Source: Eukaryota sp. TZLM1-RC (lineage: Eukaryota > Metamonada: BaSk clade). Taken from it: a stretch of DNA of 64,000 nt. The notes under the pieces were generated by a model that was not told the origin of the DNA, searched no databases, and saw nothing but the letters and a program-made list of their open reading frames with translations. The stretch is taken from positions 3,472,001-3,536,000 of the forward strand of contig JAUPSS010000002.1 of assembly GCA_040285825.1 (NCBI GenBank), given 5' to 3'. Positions 32,177 through 43,107 of the stretch are shown here, in pieces. Every line of letters begins with the position of its first letter. Positions within the stretch are counted from its first letter, which is position 1. A program made the position numbers and the translations under genes.

Positions 32177-32920
32177 CCTGCTCAGCTTAGTCCGTTGGCT
32201 TCGATACCTTTTGCTGTTGTTCTTCGTGCCTTTACTGAAAATCTCCGTAAAGGATTATGGGATGTTACGCCTATTTGGAAATTGTTTCTGAAAAAAGATA
32301 AAAAACTTTTATCGAAAAAATCAAATTTTAAAAAAAATGTTTTTTCGAAAGAAAAATTAGTGAGAAAATTAGCTTTAAAAGGACGTTTTGGATCTGCAAA
32401 ACAATGTTTATTTTCTTCTGATTTAGCTGAATGTAATGAAAGCACATTGTTCCAATTGAATCATCTTCATCCGGAAGAAAATTTTCATTGTACTAAACCA
32501 GATTCAGTTGATTATTGGCTGCAAAATCCTGTCAATGCTTCTGAGGTATTGAAACTGATTCAGCAAATGCCTACTGGAAAAGCTCCTGGGCCATCTTTGT
32601 TGAATTTTGACATGATCAAATCAGCTGTTGGACAGTGTCCTGAAATTGCTGACGATCTTGTTCTTTTTTTCAACAATCTTCTTACGTTAAAAATTAAAGT
32701 CCCTTTTGAGATGACCAGTGCTCGCTTAATTGCCCTTAAAAAAAGTCAATCCAAAATCCGTCCAATTGCAATTGGAGAATCTTTTTCAAGAATTCTTGCG
32801 TCTCTTGTTTTCAATAGAATTGGAAAAAAAGCCAAGGAATTTTTCAGTCCGTTTCAATTTGGAATCAAGACAATTGATGGTGCTTCTTCTGCTGCTCTTT
32901 CGTCGGATGTGTTTTTTTAA
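31088..32920 (+). CDS. Chimeric open frame: A endonuclease fused to D N-terminal RT (610 codons)
   Basis: Codons 1 to about 363 are A: LGGIGFTKSS, FLGGGKNFVFEFFQRFPF, EIPTRSLPNL, CKCGKPLLFTHLLNC, RGDLVVPGLNGSF, LDAMSIDPC. At 32177 the frame continues without a stop into D: PAQLSPLASIPFAVVL, LALKGRFGSAKQ, MPTGKAPGPSLLNFDM, IRPIAIGESFSRIL, FQFGIKTIDG. It ends at 32918-32920 where T7 replaces T6 just before RT motif A. The result is an endonuclease placed in front of RT fingers, the reverse of the normal order. It results from in-frame nesting; expression is unknown. Confidence 0.65.
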   Translation: MEVNESLIRSHVFCSADLGGIGFTKSSILCKAAFLGGGKNFVFEFFQRFPFDVHLINGESNFYLNQLQIELDNLPSDIWIQCFPQNVQEIPTRSLPNLRFCLKKLQHHLVKLYEGLDYEVRLGLAKTKNPAFGNFLKDIRDSSAAALVTQVPSVYGILLKNNEWLLNMRFRCFLWPNNLPNHLTCKCGKPLLFTHLLNCKHFIMFRSKVHNNNVRDQIYVMCKSYRVDSFLEPLLSKLILDDPNIDSTRYNRASMGLTRGDLVVPGLNGSFTILDAMSIDPCNSSYEHFINSDVNNPLLAGEKYKIAKYAKPISSVNENSHAQYNLCPFVFSLLGSLGKAAMAFLEDFVVVVKERTGRIFNRVPAQLSPLASIPFAVVLRAFTENLRKGLWDVTPIWKLFLKKDKKLLSKKSNFKKNVFSKEKLVRKLALKGRFGSAKQCLFSSDLAECNESTLFQLNHLHPEENFHCTKPDSVDYWLQNPVNASEVLKLIQQMPTGKAPGPSLLNFDMIKSAVGQCPEIADDLVLFFNNLLTLKIKVPFEMTSARLIALKKSQSKIRPIAIGESFSRILASLVFNRIGKKAKEFFSPFQFGIKTIDGASSAALSSDVFF

Positions 32921-34901
32921 TTCTAGTGATTCTAATTACATCTTCAATTTAGATTTTAAGAATGCTTTCAATTCTGTATCTCGTTCTTCCATTTTACCTT
33001 TGCTGCAAAAGCATTTTCCTGAAGTTGAGTCTTTTTTCTATTCATTTTATGGAAAATCATCCACATTGGTCTATGAAAATTTTGACCTGCTTTCGTCTTC
33101 AGGTGTTAAACAAGGTGATCCACTTGGTCCTTTTTTCTTTTGTCTGGCAATTCATCCATTAATGTGCGAATTGAAAGAAAAGTTCCCAGAAATAGATATT
33201 GTAGCATATATGGATGACATTTCTGTAATTGCTCCTATAACAATTCTGAAACAAATAGCAACTTTTATTCAACAGCGTTATGAAGATATTGGTCTCTCAT
33301 TGAATATCTCCAAATGTTTGATTATTGGCCATGAACCAATTGATTTTTTCATTAATGATGTAAATGTCCCCTTTATCAATTATGATCAGTCTGGTTTTCG
33401 TTTTTTGGGTTGTTATCTCGGAAATATTGATGAAGTCAAAAGCCAACTTTCGACTCTGTTGACTCAATTTGGAAATGAATTAGAATCAATAGAAAATTTA
33501 AATATTGAGAAACATTTGAAATTCTTTTCCTCAAAATCTGTTATTCTGGAAAATTTACTCATATTTTGAGATCAACATCACCATCAATTTCCTTGGAGTT
33601 CTGTCGCATTTTTAATGAACAAAGAACTAATTTTTAGCAAAATTATTGGAAATTGATGCATCTCAGTTACGAAGCCACATTTTTTGTGGTACAAATTTAG
33701 GTGGTGTTGATTTTCATAAGTCAAGCTACCTTTGTAAAGCTGCTTTTATTGGAGGTGGAAAGAATTTTATTTATGAATTTGTGAATCGTTTTCCTGAAAA
33801 AATTCATCTCATTGAAAATTGTGGCAGCACCTATCTTATTTCTTTGCAACAGGAAATTGAAACTCTTTCACCCAATATTTGGGCTAAATGTTTCCCCTCT
33901 GATATTGTGGAACTTCCTTCAAGAAGCTTGCTCTCCTTACCATTGACTTTTTGCAAAATTGCAGAAAAAAATTTTGAAAGTTTTAGAAAACTTGGATTAT
34001 ATTGTACGTCTTAGCTTGGCTAAGGAAAAAAATCCCGTTTTTGCAAACTTTTTGATTGATCTTGAAGACAGTTGCTCAAGTTGCTTAATCTCCCAAATTC
34101 CCAACATTTACGGCCTTCTACTTAATGATCACCAATGGACCACTGCAATGAGATTGAGATGTTTTCTATGGCCTTGTTCATTGCCAAATGATTTAATTTG
34201 TCGCTGCAAGAGTGTTGTTACGCTTTCCCATATTTTTAAACTGTAAGTATTTCATAACTTATCGCTCACTTGTTCACGACTCAGTTCGTGATCAATTATA
34301 TGCCATGTGCAAAAGTTTCAATATAGAGGCATTTATTGAGCCACTAGTACGTAAGCTGTCTTCAGATCAAACTGATGATTCCTTTGTTAAAAGAAGGGCA
34401 GATTTAGTAGCTCCAGGGATCGATGGTGTTCTCAATGTTGTAGACGTTGTCTCAGTGGATGTTTGCAAAAATTCTGCTGCTCGTTTAGTGTATTCCGCTG
34501 ACTCGCCGTTATCTAACGCCGAAAAAAAGAAGATAAAAAAATATGAAGAACCTTTGGCACAGTTAGGTAGAGTGGAACATGTGAAATATCAGTTTGTGCC
34601 GTTTGCAATTTCTCTTTTTGGCAATATTGGACCTTCAGGCTTGCACTTTTTGGAAAATTTTAAAAAAGTGTTACTGAATAGGTCTGGTAAAACAATGAAC
34701 TCCACTTTCTGGTTAAATAGAATTGTTTTTTTGCATTTTCAAGTCTATTCCAACAATGATTTCAAAGGCACTTTTAGCTATTGGTGTAGAATATGAACGT
34801 AATGCTGTGAGTAGGTTCAGTAATAGTGACGCTTGTTTGGAGGATATTGAATTCTAGATGGTTATTTTTATCTCAATAAATATTCCAGTTCTTTTAAAAA
34901 A
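32177..34901 (+). mobile_element. D-family copy D2 (unit 1)
   Basis: It starts at PAQLSPLASIPFAV, lacking the CCHC and zinc ribbon. It holds RT fingers, motif A (LDFKNAFNSV, 32950), GVKQGDPLGP, YMDDISVIAP, thumb, knuckle, RLE and LEDIEF (stop at 34855-34857). It shares with D3 variants near 33281 and 33359-33370, but with D1 every checked variant from about 33430 on, as expected of a D3/D1 hybrid. Confidence 0.8.
32921..34857 (+). pseudogene. D-family RT palm and RLE endonuclease (D2), frameshifted
   Basis: Frames 32730-33569, 33646-34014, 33959-34246 and 34212-34796. Each break is one base in a homopolymer against D1: T4 for T5 near 33525, T5 for T6 near 33635, T5 for T4 near 33950, T5 for T4 near 34233 and T7 for T6 near 34730. 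All catalytic motifs are otherwise as in D1, plus motif A, which D1 lacks. Confidence 0.75.
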
Positions 34902-35101
34902 AATATTTGCAGCTCGGCTGTTTTAAATCAAGATCTTCACTCATTGTTATTGGAAAAGGGTGTTTGTGAAAACAAGGCGTCAGATTCTTCACTTTTTGTA
35001 ACCATTGTACCACGAAGATTTGGATTGTGTGCCACTAATGAAGCATTTGTAACAAAAATGAGATTATATTTGAACATCGCCATTAACCAATTATTATCAA
35101 A

Positions 35102-36315
35102 TTTTTTATTTTAAAAATTTGTTATTCTGGAAAATTCACTCATATTTTAAGGTCAACTCCCCTTCGGTATCTCTCAATTTTTGCAGATCTTTTTAACAAA
35201 CTTCGAGTCAAATTTTTTTCCTCATTATTGGAGGTAAATGAATCTTTAATTCGAAGTCATGTTTTTTGTTCTGCTGATTTAGGTGGAATTGGATTCACCA
35301 AATCTTCGATTCTGTGTAAAGCAGCATTTTTTGGGAGGTGGTAAAATTTTGTTTTTGAATTTTTGCAAAGGTTCCCTTTTGATGTTCATCTGATCAATGG
35401 TGAATCAAATTTTTACTTGAATCAACTTCAGATCGAATTAGATAATTTGCCCAGTGATATCTGGATTCAGTGTTTTCCTCAAAATGTTCAAGAAATTCCC
35501 ACTCGATCACTTCCAAATTTACGTTTTTGCTTGAAAAAGCTTCAGCACCATCTGGTTAAATTATATGAAGGCTTGGATTATGAAGTAAGACTTGGCTTGG
35601 CCAAAACTAAAAATCCCGCTTTCGGTAATTTTTTAAAGGATATTCGTGATAGTTCAGCTGCTGCTTTAGTAACTCAAGTTCCCTCTGTTTATGGAATTTT
35701 GTTAAAAAACAATGAATGGCTTCTAAACATGCGTTTTCGTTGTTTTCTGTGGCCAAACAATTTGCCCAATCATTTAACTTGTAAATGTGGTAAACCTCTT
35801 TTGTTTACTCATCTTTTGAACTGTAAACATTTCATTATGTTTAGAAGCAAAGTGCATAATAATAACGTCAGGGACCAAATTTATGTAATGTGCAAATCAT
35901 ATCGTGTAGATTCCTTTTTAGAACCGCTGTTATCAAAACTAATTCTTGATGATCCCAATATTGATAGTACGCGTTACAACAGAGCTTCTATGGGTCTGAC
36001 TAGAGGTGATTTAGTTGTTCCTGGTTTAAATGGTAGTTTTACTATTTTGGACGCCATGTCTATTGACCCTTGTAATTCCTCTTACGAACATTTCATTAAC
36101 TCGGATGTAAATAATCCTCTTCTTGCAGGCGAAAAATATAAAATTGCTAAATATGCGAAACCCATTTCCTCGGTTAATGAAAATTCTCATGCCCAATATA
36201 ATTTATGTCCATTTGTTTTTTCTTTGCTTGGATCTCTAGGTAAGGCTGCTATGGCTTTCCTTGAGGATTTTGTTGTAGTTGTAAAGGAAAGAATGGAAGA
36301 ATTTTCAATCGTGTT
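35102..36315 (+). pseudogene. A-family thumb and endonuclease (unit 2)
   Basis: The duplicate of 30962-32176. The frame 35363-36430 holds EIPTRSLPNL, CKCGKPLLFTHLLNC, RGDLVVPGLNGSF and LDAMSIDPC. Here the A-to-D fusion frame is broken by loss of one base near 36293 (KERMEEF for KERTGRIF). Another break is T6 for T5 near 35325. Confidence 0.75.
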
Positions 36316-39044
36316 CCTGCTCAGCTTAGTCCGTTGGCTTCGATACCTTTTGCTGTTGTTCTTCGTGCCTTTACTGAAAATCTCCGTAAAGGATTATGGG
36401 ATGTTACGCCTATTTGGAAATTGTTTCTGAAAAAAGATAAAAAACTTTTATCGAAAAAATCAAATTTTAAAAAAAATGTTTTTTCGAAAGAAAAATTAGT
36501 GAGAAAATTAGCTTTAAAAGGACGTTTTGGATCTGCAAAACAATGTTTATTTTCTTCTGATTTAGCTGAATGTAATGAAAGCACATTGTTCCAATTGAAT
36601 CATCTTCATCCGGAAGAAAATTTTCATTGTACTAAACCAGATTCAGTTGATTATTGGCTGCAAAATCCTGTCAATGCTTCTGAGGTATTGAAACTGATTC
36701 AGCAAATGCCTACTGGAAAAGCTCCTGGGCCATCTTTGTTGAATTTTGACATGATCAAATCAGCTGTTGGACAGTGTCCTGAAATTGCTGACGATCTTGT
36801 TCTTTTTTTCAACAATCTTCTTACGTTAAAAATTAAAAGTCCCTTTTGAGATGACCAGTGCTCGCTTAATTGCCCTTAAAAAAAGTCAATCCAAAAATCC
36901 GTCCAATTGCAATTGGAGAATCTTTTTCAAGAATTCTTGCGTCTCTTGTTTTCAATAGAATTGGAAAAAAAAGCCAAGGAATTTTTCAGTCCGTTTCAAT
37001 TTGGAATCAAGACAATTGATGGTGCTTCTTCTGCTGCTCTTTCGTCGGATGTGTTTTTTTAATTCTAGTGATTCTAATTACATCTTCAATTTAGATTTTA
37101 AGAATGCTTTCAATTCTGTATCTCGTTCTTCCATTTTACCTTTGCTGCAAAAGCATTTTCCTGAAGTTGAGCCTTTTTTTCTATTCATTTTATGGAAAAT
37201 CATCCACATTGGTCTATGAAAATTTTGACCTGCTTTCGTCTTCAGGTGTTAAACAAGGTGATCCACTTGGTCCTTTTTTCTTTTGTCTGGCAATTCATCC
37301 ATTAATGTGCGAATTGAAAGAAAAATTCCCAGAAATAGATATTGTAGCATATATGGATGACATTTCTGTAATTGCTCCTATTACAATTCTGAAACAAATA
37401 GCAACTTTTATTCAACAGCGTTATGAAGATATTGGTCTCTCATTGAATATCTCCAAATGTTTGATTATTGGCCATGAACCAATTGATTTTTTCATTAATG
37501 ATGTAAATGTCCCCTTTATCAATTATGATCAGTCTGGTTTTCGTTTTTTGGGTTGTTATCTCGGAAATATTGATGAAGTGAAAAGCCAACTTTCGACTCT
37601 GTTGACTCAATTTGGAAATGAATTAGAATCAATAGAAAATTTAAATATTGAGAAACATTTGAAATTCTTTTTCCTCAAAATCTGTTATTCTGGAAAATTT
37701 ACTCATATTTTGAGATCAACATCACCATCAATTTCCTTGGAGTTCTGTCGCATTTTTAATGAACAAAGAACTAATTTTTTTAGCAAAATTATTGGAAATT
37801 GATGCATCTCAGTTACGAAGCCACATTTTTGTGGTACAAATTTTGGTGGTGTTGATTTTCATAAGTCAAGCTACCTTTGTAAAGCTGCCTTTATTGGAGG
37901 TGGAAAGAATTTTATTTATGAATTTGTGAATCGTTTTCCTGAAAAAATTCATCTCATTGAAAATTGTGGCAGCTCCTATCTTATTTCTTTGCAACAGGAA
38001 ATTGAAACTCTTTCACCCAATATTTGGGCTAAATGTTTCCCCTCTGATATTGTGGAACTTCCTTCAAGAAGCTTGCTCTCCTTACCATTGACTTTTGCAA
38101 AATTGCAGAAAAAAATTTTGAAAGTTTTAGAAAACTTGGATTATATTGTACGTCTTAGCTTGGCTAAGGAAAAAAATCCCGTTTTTGCAAACTTTTTGAT
38201 TGATCTTGAAGACAGTTGCTCAAGTTGCTTAATCTCCCAAATTCCCAACATTTACGGCCTTATACTTATTGATCACCAATGGACCACTGCAATGAGATTG
38301 AGATGTTTTCTATGGCCTTGCTCATTGCCAAATGATTTAATTTGTCGCTGCAAGAGTGTTGTTACGCTTTCCCATATTTTAAACTGTAAGTATTTCATAA
38401 CTTATCGCTCACTTGTTCATGACTCAGTTCGTGATCAATTATATGCCATGTGCAAAAGTTTCAATATAGAGGCATTTATTGAGCCACTAGTACGTAAGCC
38501 GTCTTCAGATCAAACTGATGATTCCTTTGGTAAAAGAAGGGCAGATTTAGTAGCTCCAGGGATCGATGGTGTTCTCAATGTTGTAGACGTTGTCTCAGTG
38601 GATGTTTGCAAAAATTCTGCTGCTCGTTTAGTGTATTCCGCTGACTCGCCGTTATCTAACGCCGAAAAATAGAAGATAAAAAAATATGAAGAACCTTTGG
38701 CACAGTTAGGTAGAGTGGAACATGTGAAATATCAGTTTGTGCCGTTTGCAATTTCTCTTTTTGGCAATATTGGACCTTCAGGCTTGCACTTTTTGGAAAA
38801 TTTTAAAAAAGTGTTACTGAATAGGTCTGGTAAAACAATGAACTCCACCTTCTGGTTAAATAGAATTGTTTTTTGCATTTTCAAGTCTATTCCAACAATG
38901 ATTTCAAAGGCACTTTTAGCTATTGGTGTAGAATATGAACGTAATGCTGTGAGTAGGTTCAGTAATAGTGACGCTTGTTTGGAGGATATTGAATTCTAGA
39001 TGGTTATTTTTATCTCAATAAATATTCCAGTTTTTAAAAAAAAA
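36316..39044 (+). mobile_element. D-family copy D3 (unit 2)
   Basis: Frames 36334-36849, 37001-37219, 37104-37802, 37926-38672 and 38697-38999 carry the same domain series as D2. Breaks: extra bases in homopolymers near 36837, 36895, 36970, 37056, 37180 and 37781; a lost T near 37830; and a substitution stop (AAATAG for AAAAAG) at 38670. The last is a real base change, so D3 is decaying. Its tail oligo-A abuts A sequence at 39045. Confidence 0.8.
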
Positions 39045-39243
39045 GTTTACTGGCAAAACAGGATTGTATTTTCTATTTTTAAGGGAATGGTAACACTAAT
39101 TTCTGATTCACTATCTTCTTTTGGGAAATTTTCTGAATCTTTAGCGATTAATTGTTTTGATGTAGGGGAGGCAGGTTTTGAGGATGTGGAGTTTTAATTG
39201 TGTATTTCATATTTGTTGTTGAATAAAAATAAATAAATTAAAA
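39045..39243 (+). pseudogene. A-family C-terminus and 3' UTR, right of the D insertion
   Basis: It reads VYWQNRIVFSIFKGM to GFEDVEF, then TAA and the A 3' UTR. It resumes A exactly where 32176 stopped. Only gtt is shared between the two sides, so the D insertion here made at most a 3-bp duplication. Confidence 0.8.
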
Positions 39244-39566
39244 ATTATCAAAAGAAAAATGTATTTGTTCGAATTCACCTCAACTCACTTTGCCCCATGC
39301 TCTAAATTGCTCTAAATTGATAACTTTTCGTTCTTCATTACATGATGCTGTTAGAGACACTGTTTTCAATATGGCACAAACTGCAAGAATTTCGTGTTTT
39401 AAAGAGCCCCTGCTAAAGGAAACACTTTCTCTGAATAATTTTGGTTCTGATGATAGAGGTGATGTATACTGTGATTGGATTGTTAATTCTGAAGCTATGG
39501 TTGACTTTGTCTCATGTAATGTTGCAAATGATACTTTGGTTCACAGAAGAAAACTCAATCCTGTGA
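39244..39566 (+). pseudogene. E-family knuckle and RLE start
   Basis: The frame 39290-39580 reads HALNCSKLITFRSSLHDAVRDT, DDRGDVYCDW, VDFVSCNV and VHRRKLNPV, then B sequence. It continues E from 30961. Confidence 0.75.
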
Positions 39567-40466
39567 AACTTGGATTTTGATGTTAGACTTGGCTTGGCCA
39601 AGAAAAAGAATCCCGCTTTTGCAAATCTTTTACAAGATATGTGTGACAGTACTTCTTCTGCCTTAGTAACAACAATTCCACAAGTTTATGGTACTCTCTT
39701 ATCCGATTCTGCTTGGACTCTGAATATGAGATTTCGTTCCTTTATCTGGCCTGATAATTTACCTCATAATTTAATTTGTAAATGTTCTCGAGAAATTACA
39801 ACTACTCATTTGTTAAATTGTAAACATTTTATTACTTTTAGAAGCATGGTTCATGATGCTGTAAGAGACCAGTTATATTGTATGTGTAAATCTCATAGAA
39901 TTGAATCCTTCTTGGAACCTTTGTTGTCAAATCTGTTTGATGCTGAAAATGATTTTCATAAGAATAATAGAGGTGATGTCATATTACCTGGATTAGATGG
40001 AAGCTTCATTTTATTGGATGTAATGTCTGTTGATCCTTGTAATGCCTCAAATGAAAGGCTTGTTAATTCTGAAATTCATAATCCCCTTTCAAATGCTGAA
40101 AATTTTAAATTCAAAAAATACAATGAACCTTTGTCCAAATTGGCCAGTCTACAGCATGCAAAAATACAATTTGTATCCATTTGTATTTTCCCTTTTGGTT
40201 CACTTGCACCAACTGCTTTACGTTTTTGGATGATTTTGAAATGATTGTAAAGAGAAGAACTGGCAGAAATTTCAACAGATTGTTTTGGCAAAATAGAATT
40301 GTGTTTTCTATTTTTAAGGGGATGTTGAAGATGGTTTCTGATGCTTTGCTTTCTCTTGGATCTCACTATGAGAGAGTTGCATCTAGTGTTTTTGTTTTGG
40401 GAGAGATGGATTTTTTAGATGTTGATTTATAGGTTTAGAATAAAATTAAATTTAAAAAAAAAGTGA
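39563..40466 (+). mobile_element. B-family 5'-truncated insertion in E (gtga on both sides)
   Basis: It begins LDFDVRLGLAKKKNPAF and ends with the B 3' UTR and A9. Frames 39570-40244 and 40181-40432 carry CKCSREITTTHLLNC, RGDVILPGLDGSF, LLDVMSVDPC and EMDFLDVDL; breaks at about 40164, 40195 and 40226 are single-base run changes. Only 4 bp (39563-39566, 40463-40466) are duplicated. Confidence 0.8.
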
Positions 40467-40850
40467 CTGCTCTTGATTTTAAAGCAGAAGAGAAACATAA
40501 ATATGATAAAGATATTGAAGAGGCTAATGTCGATAGAAATACACAGCTGGTTTTTATTGCTTTCCCATTTTCGATAAATGGAAGATTATCAGTTGAAGCA
40601 GAAACTTTTTTGGATGACTTCCAAAAAATGGTGAAAGAAAAAACTTGAAAAGATTTGATATTTTTTTATGGCGTTCACGGATTCAATTTCCCATTGATAA
40701 TAGATTACCGCGGTTTTTCAATCAAATTAGAGAAGCTTTAGCTAGACAGCAAGCAAATCAAGATTTTGTAGAGGAAATCTTGGTTTAATGATAGTCGTCC
40801 CATTAGTTATGATTTAATTTAATCAAGTGTGCAAATTCAATAAATACAGT
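40463..40850 (+). pseudogene. E-family C-terminal block and 3' tail
   Basis: It reads TALDFKAEEKH, NTQLVFIAFPFSINGRL, AETFLDDFQKMVKEKT, then loses its frame at 40646 (ACTTGA for ACAATGA). The remaining codons to EEILV and the E 3' UTR are legible. It closes the E copy that began at 24061. Confidence 0.75.
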
Positions 40851-41197
40851 TTTAGATATTTAATAAATAATCTCTGACTTCATCATGTCTGTTTTTAATG
40901 CATCGTGAAACACCTTTACATTGAAAACTATGGTCTAAACCGAGATTTGTGTAACCACATCTGGGACACTGATGATAAAAATTAAATGATGATTAGGTGA
41001 GTTGCATGTAGTCCTTATGTACTAGATGTGATCAACTTGTGATCAAACTTTGTGTGAAATCGTTTGTGAGTAATGTTGGCTATGTGTTACTTGGTCAATA
41101 CATACTCATGATTACATTTTCGACTGATTTTGTATATATTTGAATTAATTGAGTTTATTAATCTTTAAACATTAAATTATAAAAATAGTAAAGAACC
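40851..41197. other. Unassigned stretch
   Basis: AT-rich sequence with no long frame and no match to the families in this window. No RNA gene recognised. Confidence 0.3.
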
Positions 41198-41685
41198 AAA
41201 AAGTAAGTTCACAAGTTTCAAGTTCACAAGATAACTCATACAAATAAGGACCGCAATTGGGAACTAACAGATGAGAATCATCAGGAAATCTACGAGAAAA
41301 TTCATAAATAAAATTTTTGCCACCACCCAAGAATGCTGATTGACACAAAATTGAAGATTTAGTAAATCCAATACCACCCAAATTTGCTGAAGAAAATAAG
41401 TGACTTTTCAACATTCCTGGTTCTACATCCAATAAATCAGCAAAAAATTCTGCTCTCAATGAATTAAATGAACGACAAAAATCTAATGCTATGGAAGGAG
41501 CACAAGATCTCAAAATGGTTTCTGATGCTTTGCTTTCTCTTGGATCTCACTATGAGAGAGTTGCATCTAGTGTTTTTGTTTTGGGAGAGATGTCTTTTTT
41601 AGATGTTGATTTATAGGTTTTTAATAAAATGAAATTAATTTAAAATTATTAAAAATAAAATAAAATGAATATTAAAAAAAGTAAG
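41198..41685 (+). mobile_element. B-family copy with inverted 5' segment (twin-priming structure)
   Basis: Bases 41217-41516 are B thumb sequence in reverse (frame 41172-41513: CAPSIALDFCRSFNSLRAEFF ... LLVPNCGPYLYELS). They are followed directly by the forward B C-terminus and 3' UTR with an A-rich tail (41517-41680). The sequence aaaaagtaag occurs at 41198-41207 and 41676-41685. This order, inverted upstream segment then sense 3' end, is the product expected of twin priming during target-primed reverse transcription. Confidence 0.6.
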
Positions 41686-42265
41686 AAACCAATTATATTG
41701 TATGTGTAAGTCTCATAAAATAGAATCCTTTTTGGAAACTCTGTTGTCAAATCTGTTTGATACTGATGATTTTCATAATAATAGAGGTGATGTTATATTA
41801 CCTGGATTAGATGGAAGTTTCATTTTATTGGATGTAATGTCTGTTGATCCTTGTAATGCCTCAAATGAAAGGCTTGTTAATTCTGAAATTCATAATGCTC
41901 CTTCAAATGCTGAAAATTTCAAATTCAAAAAATACAATGAACCTTTGTCCAAATTGGCCAGTCTACTGCATGCAAAATACAATTTGTATCCATTTGTATT
42001 TTCCCTTTTTGGTTCACTTGCACCAACTGCTTTACGTTTTTTGGAAGATTTTGAAATGATTGTAAAGAGAAGAACTAGCGGAAATTTCAACAGATTGATT
42101 TGGCAAAATAGAATTGTGTTTTCTATTTTTAAAGGGATGTTGAAGATGGTTTCTGATGCTTTGCTTTCCCTTGGATCTCACTATGAGAGAGTTGCATTTA
42201 ATGATTTTGTTTTGGGAGAGATGGATTTTTTAGATGTTGATTTATAGGTTTTAATAAAATTTAAT
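41686..42265 (+). pseudogene. B-family endonuclease half, divergent copy
   Basis: The frame 41702-42247 is intact: MCKSHKIESFLETLLSNLF, NNRGDVILPGLDGSF, LLDVMSVDPC, the C-terminal block and EMDFLDVDL. It differs from other B copies by several substitutions and an in-frame loss of residues after LFD, so it is an older insertion. RT is absent. Confidence 0.8.
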
Positions 42266-42269
42266 AAAA

Positions 42270-43107
42270 AAATATTTTTTAAGTTCTGTTTTTGACAATA
42301 GATGAAAAATCATCTATAAAAGAAAACGCAGTTTTACCCAAGGTTCCAAATAAAGAGAAAGCAAAAGGACAAAGAAGGTATTGAGTATGTGAGTTGGAAT
42401 TCAGATTATTGATTTTTTCAGCATATTTGATAATTTTCGCTTCTTCGGCATAAAGGTGAATTCTAAGATGGTGCTAATTTTTTATTTCAGCTATTTGATA
42501 CATCAGTAGATCTGACGTCAATAATGATCATTGATCCATCAAGACAGGGAACTAACACATCACCGCGGCTATCACCAAAAGAATTTCTGTCGGCTTCATC
42601 AGCCAAATTTGAAAGCAAAGGTTCTAAAAAGGATTGGATCTTGTAAGACTTAAACATACAATAGAGCTGATCACGGATTGCATCATGCACTTTTGATCTA
42701 AAAGTAATAAAACGATTACAATTAAATGAATGGGTTGGAGTAACAGTCTTTCCATATTTACAAATTAAACCATATGGAAGATTATCAGGCCAAATAAAAG
42801 ATCGAAGACGCATACATAATAAAAAGCAAGGGTCATCTAGAAACAAATCATGAATTCTTGGAACTTGATTAATTAAACAAGACACAAAACTATCACAAAC
42901 ATCCAGTAAAAAAATTGCAAAAGCGGGATTTTTTTGTTTGGCCATGCCAAGACGTACTTCATAATCCAAGTCTTTAAATATTATTGTCAGTTTTTGTTGA
43001 AGCTTCTTAACACAATACCTTAAATAGCTCTCAATTGCTCGTACTGCATCTTTTCTGCTAGAGAATCTCGTATATGGTTGTCTAATGGAGTAGAAAGATA
43101 GAAACAC
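42270..43107 (-). pseudogene. Family H: divergent thumb and RLE endonuclease remnant
   Basis: The reverse frame 42487-43107 reads YCVKKLQQKLTIIFKDLDYEVRLGMAKQKNPAF, MRLRSFIWPDNLP, a knuckle with its second Cys lost (CKYGKTVTPTHSFNC), FRSKVHDAIRDQLYC, and RLE residues SRGDVLVPCLDGS and IIDVRSTDV. Past a stop, 42290-42470 still encodes PFAFSLFGTLGKTAF-like C-terminal sequence in another frame. It is closest to A and B but distinct from both. Confidence 0.65.

Larger units (their letters stand above)
30762..39044 (+). repeat. Tandem duplication, two units of about 4.14 kb
   Basis: Unit 1 (30762-34901) and unit 2 (34902-39044) have the same order: E segment of 200 bases, 5'-truncated A, D. The two D-to-E junctions are identical and exactly 4140 bases apart. 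Differences are mainly homopolymer lengths plus scattered substitutions. The arrangement is what unequal crossing-over between D1 (28849) and a D nested in A would give. Confidence 0.85.
24061..40850 (+). mobile_element. One E-family copy spread over 16.8 kb by five nested insertions
   Basis: E coding sequence is collinear across 24061-24747, 24830-25577, 28600-28848, 30762-30961, 39244-39566 and 40463-40850. The intervening blocks are an A tail (caatcaacat), B reverse (tctttgagttt), D (aatatttgcagct), A containing D with a tandem duplication (attatcaaa), and B (gtga). The order of E residues matches the continuous E copies at 16837-17752 and 60490-61486. The 3' end is the normal E tail at about 40848. 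Confidence 0.85.

Noticed and set aside
32182-32445. Reverse frame opposite D RT fingers (also at 36321-36584)
   Set aside because: Antisense shadow of the D coding region, duplicated because the unit is duplicated.
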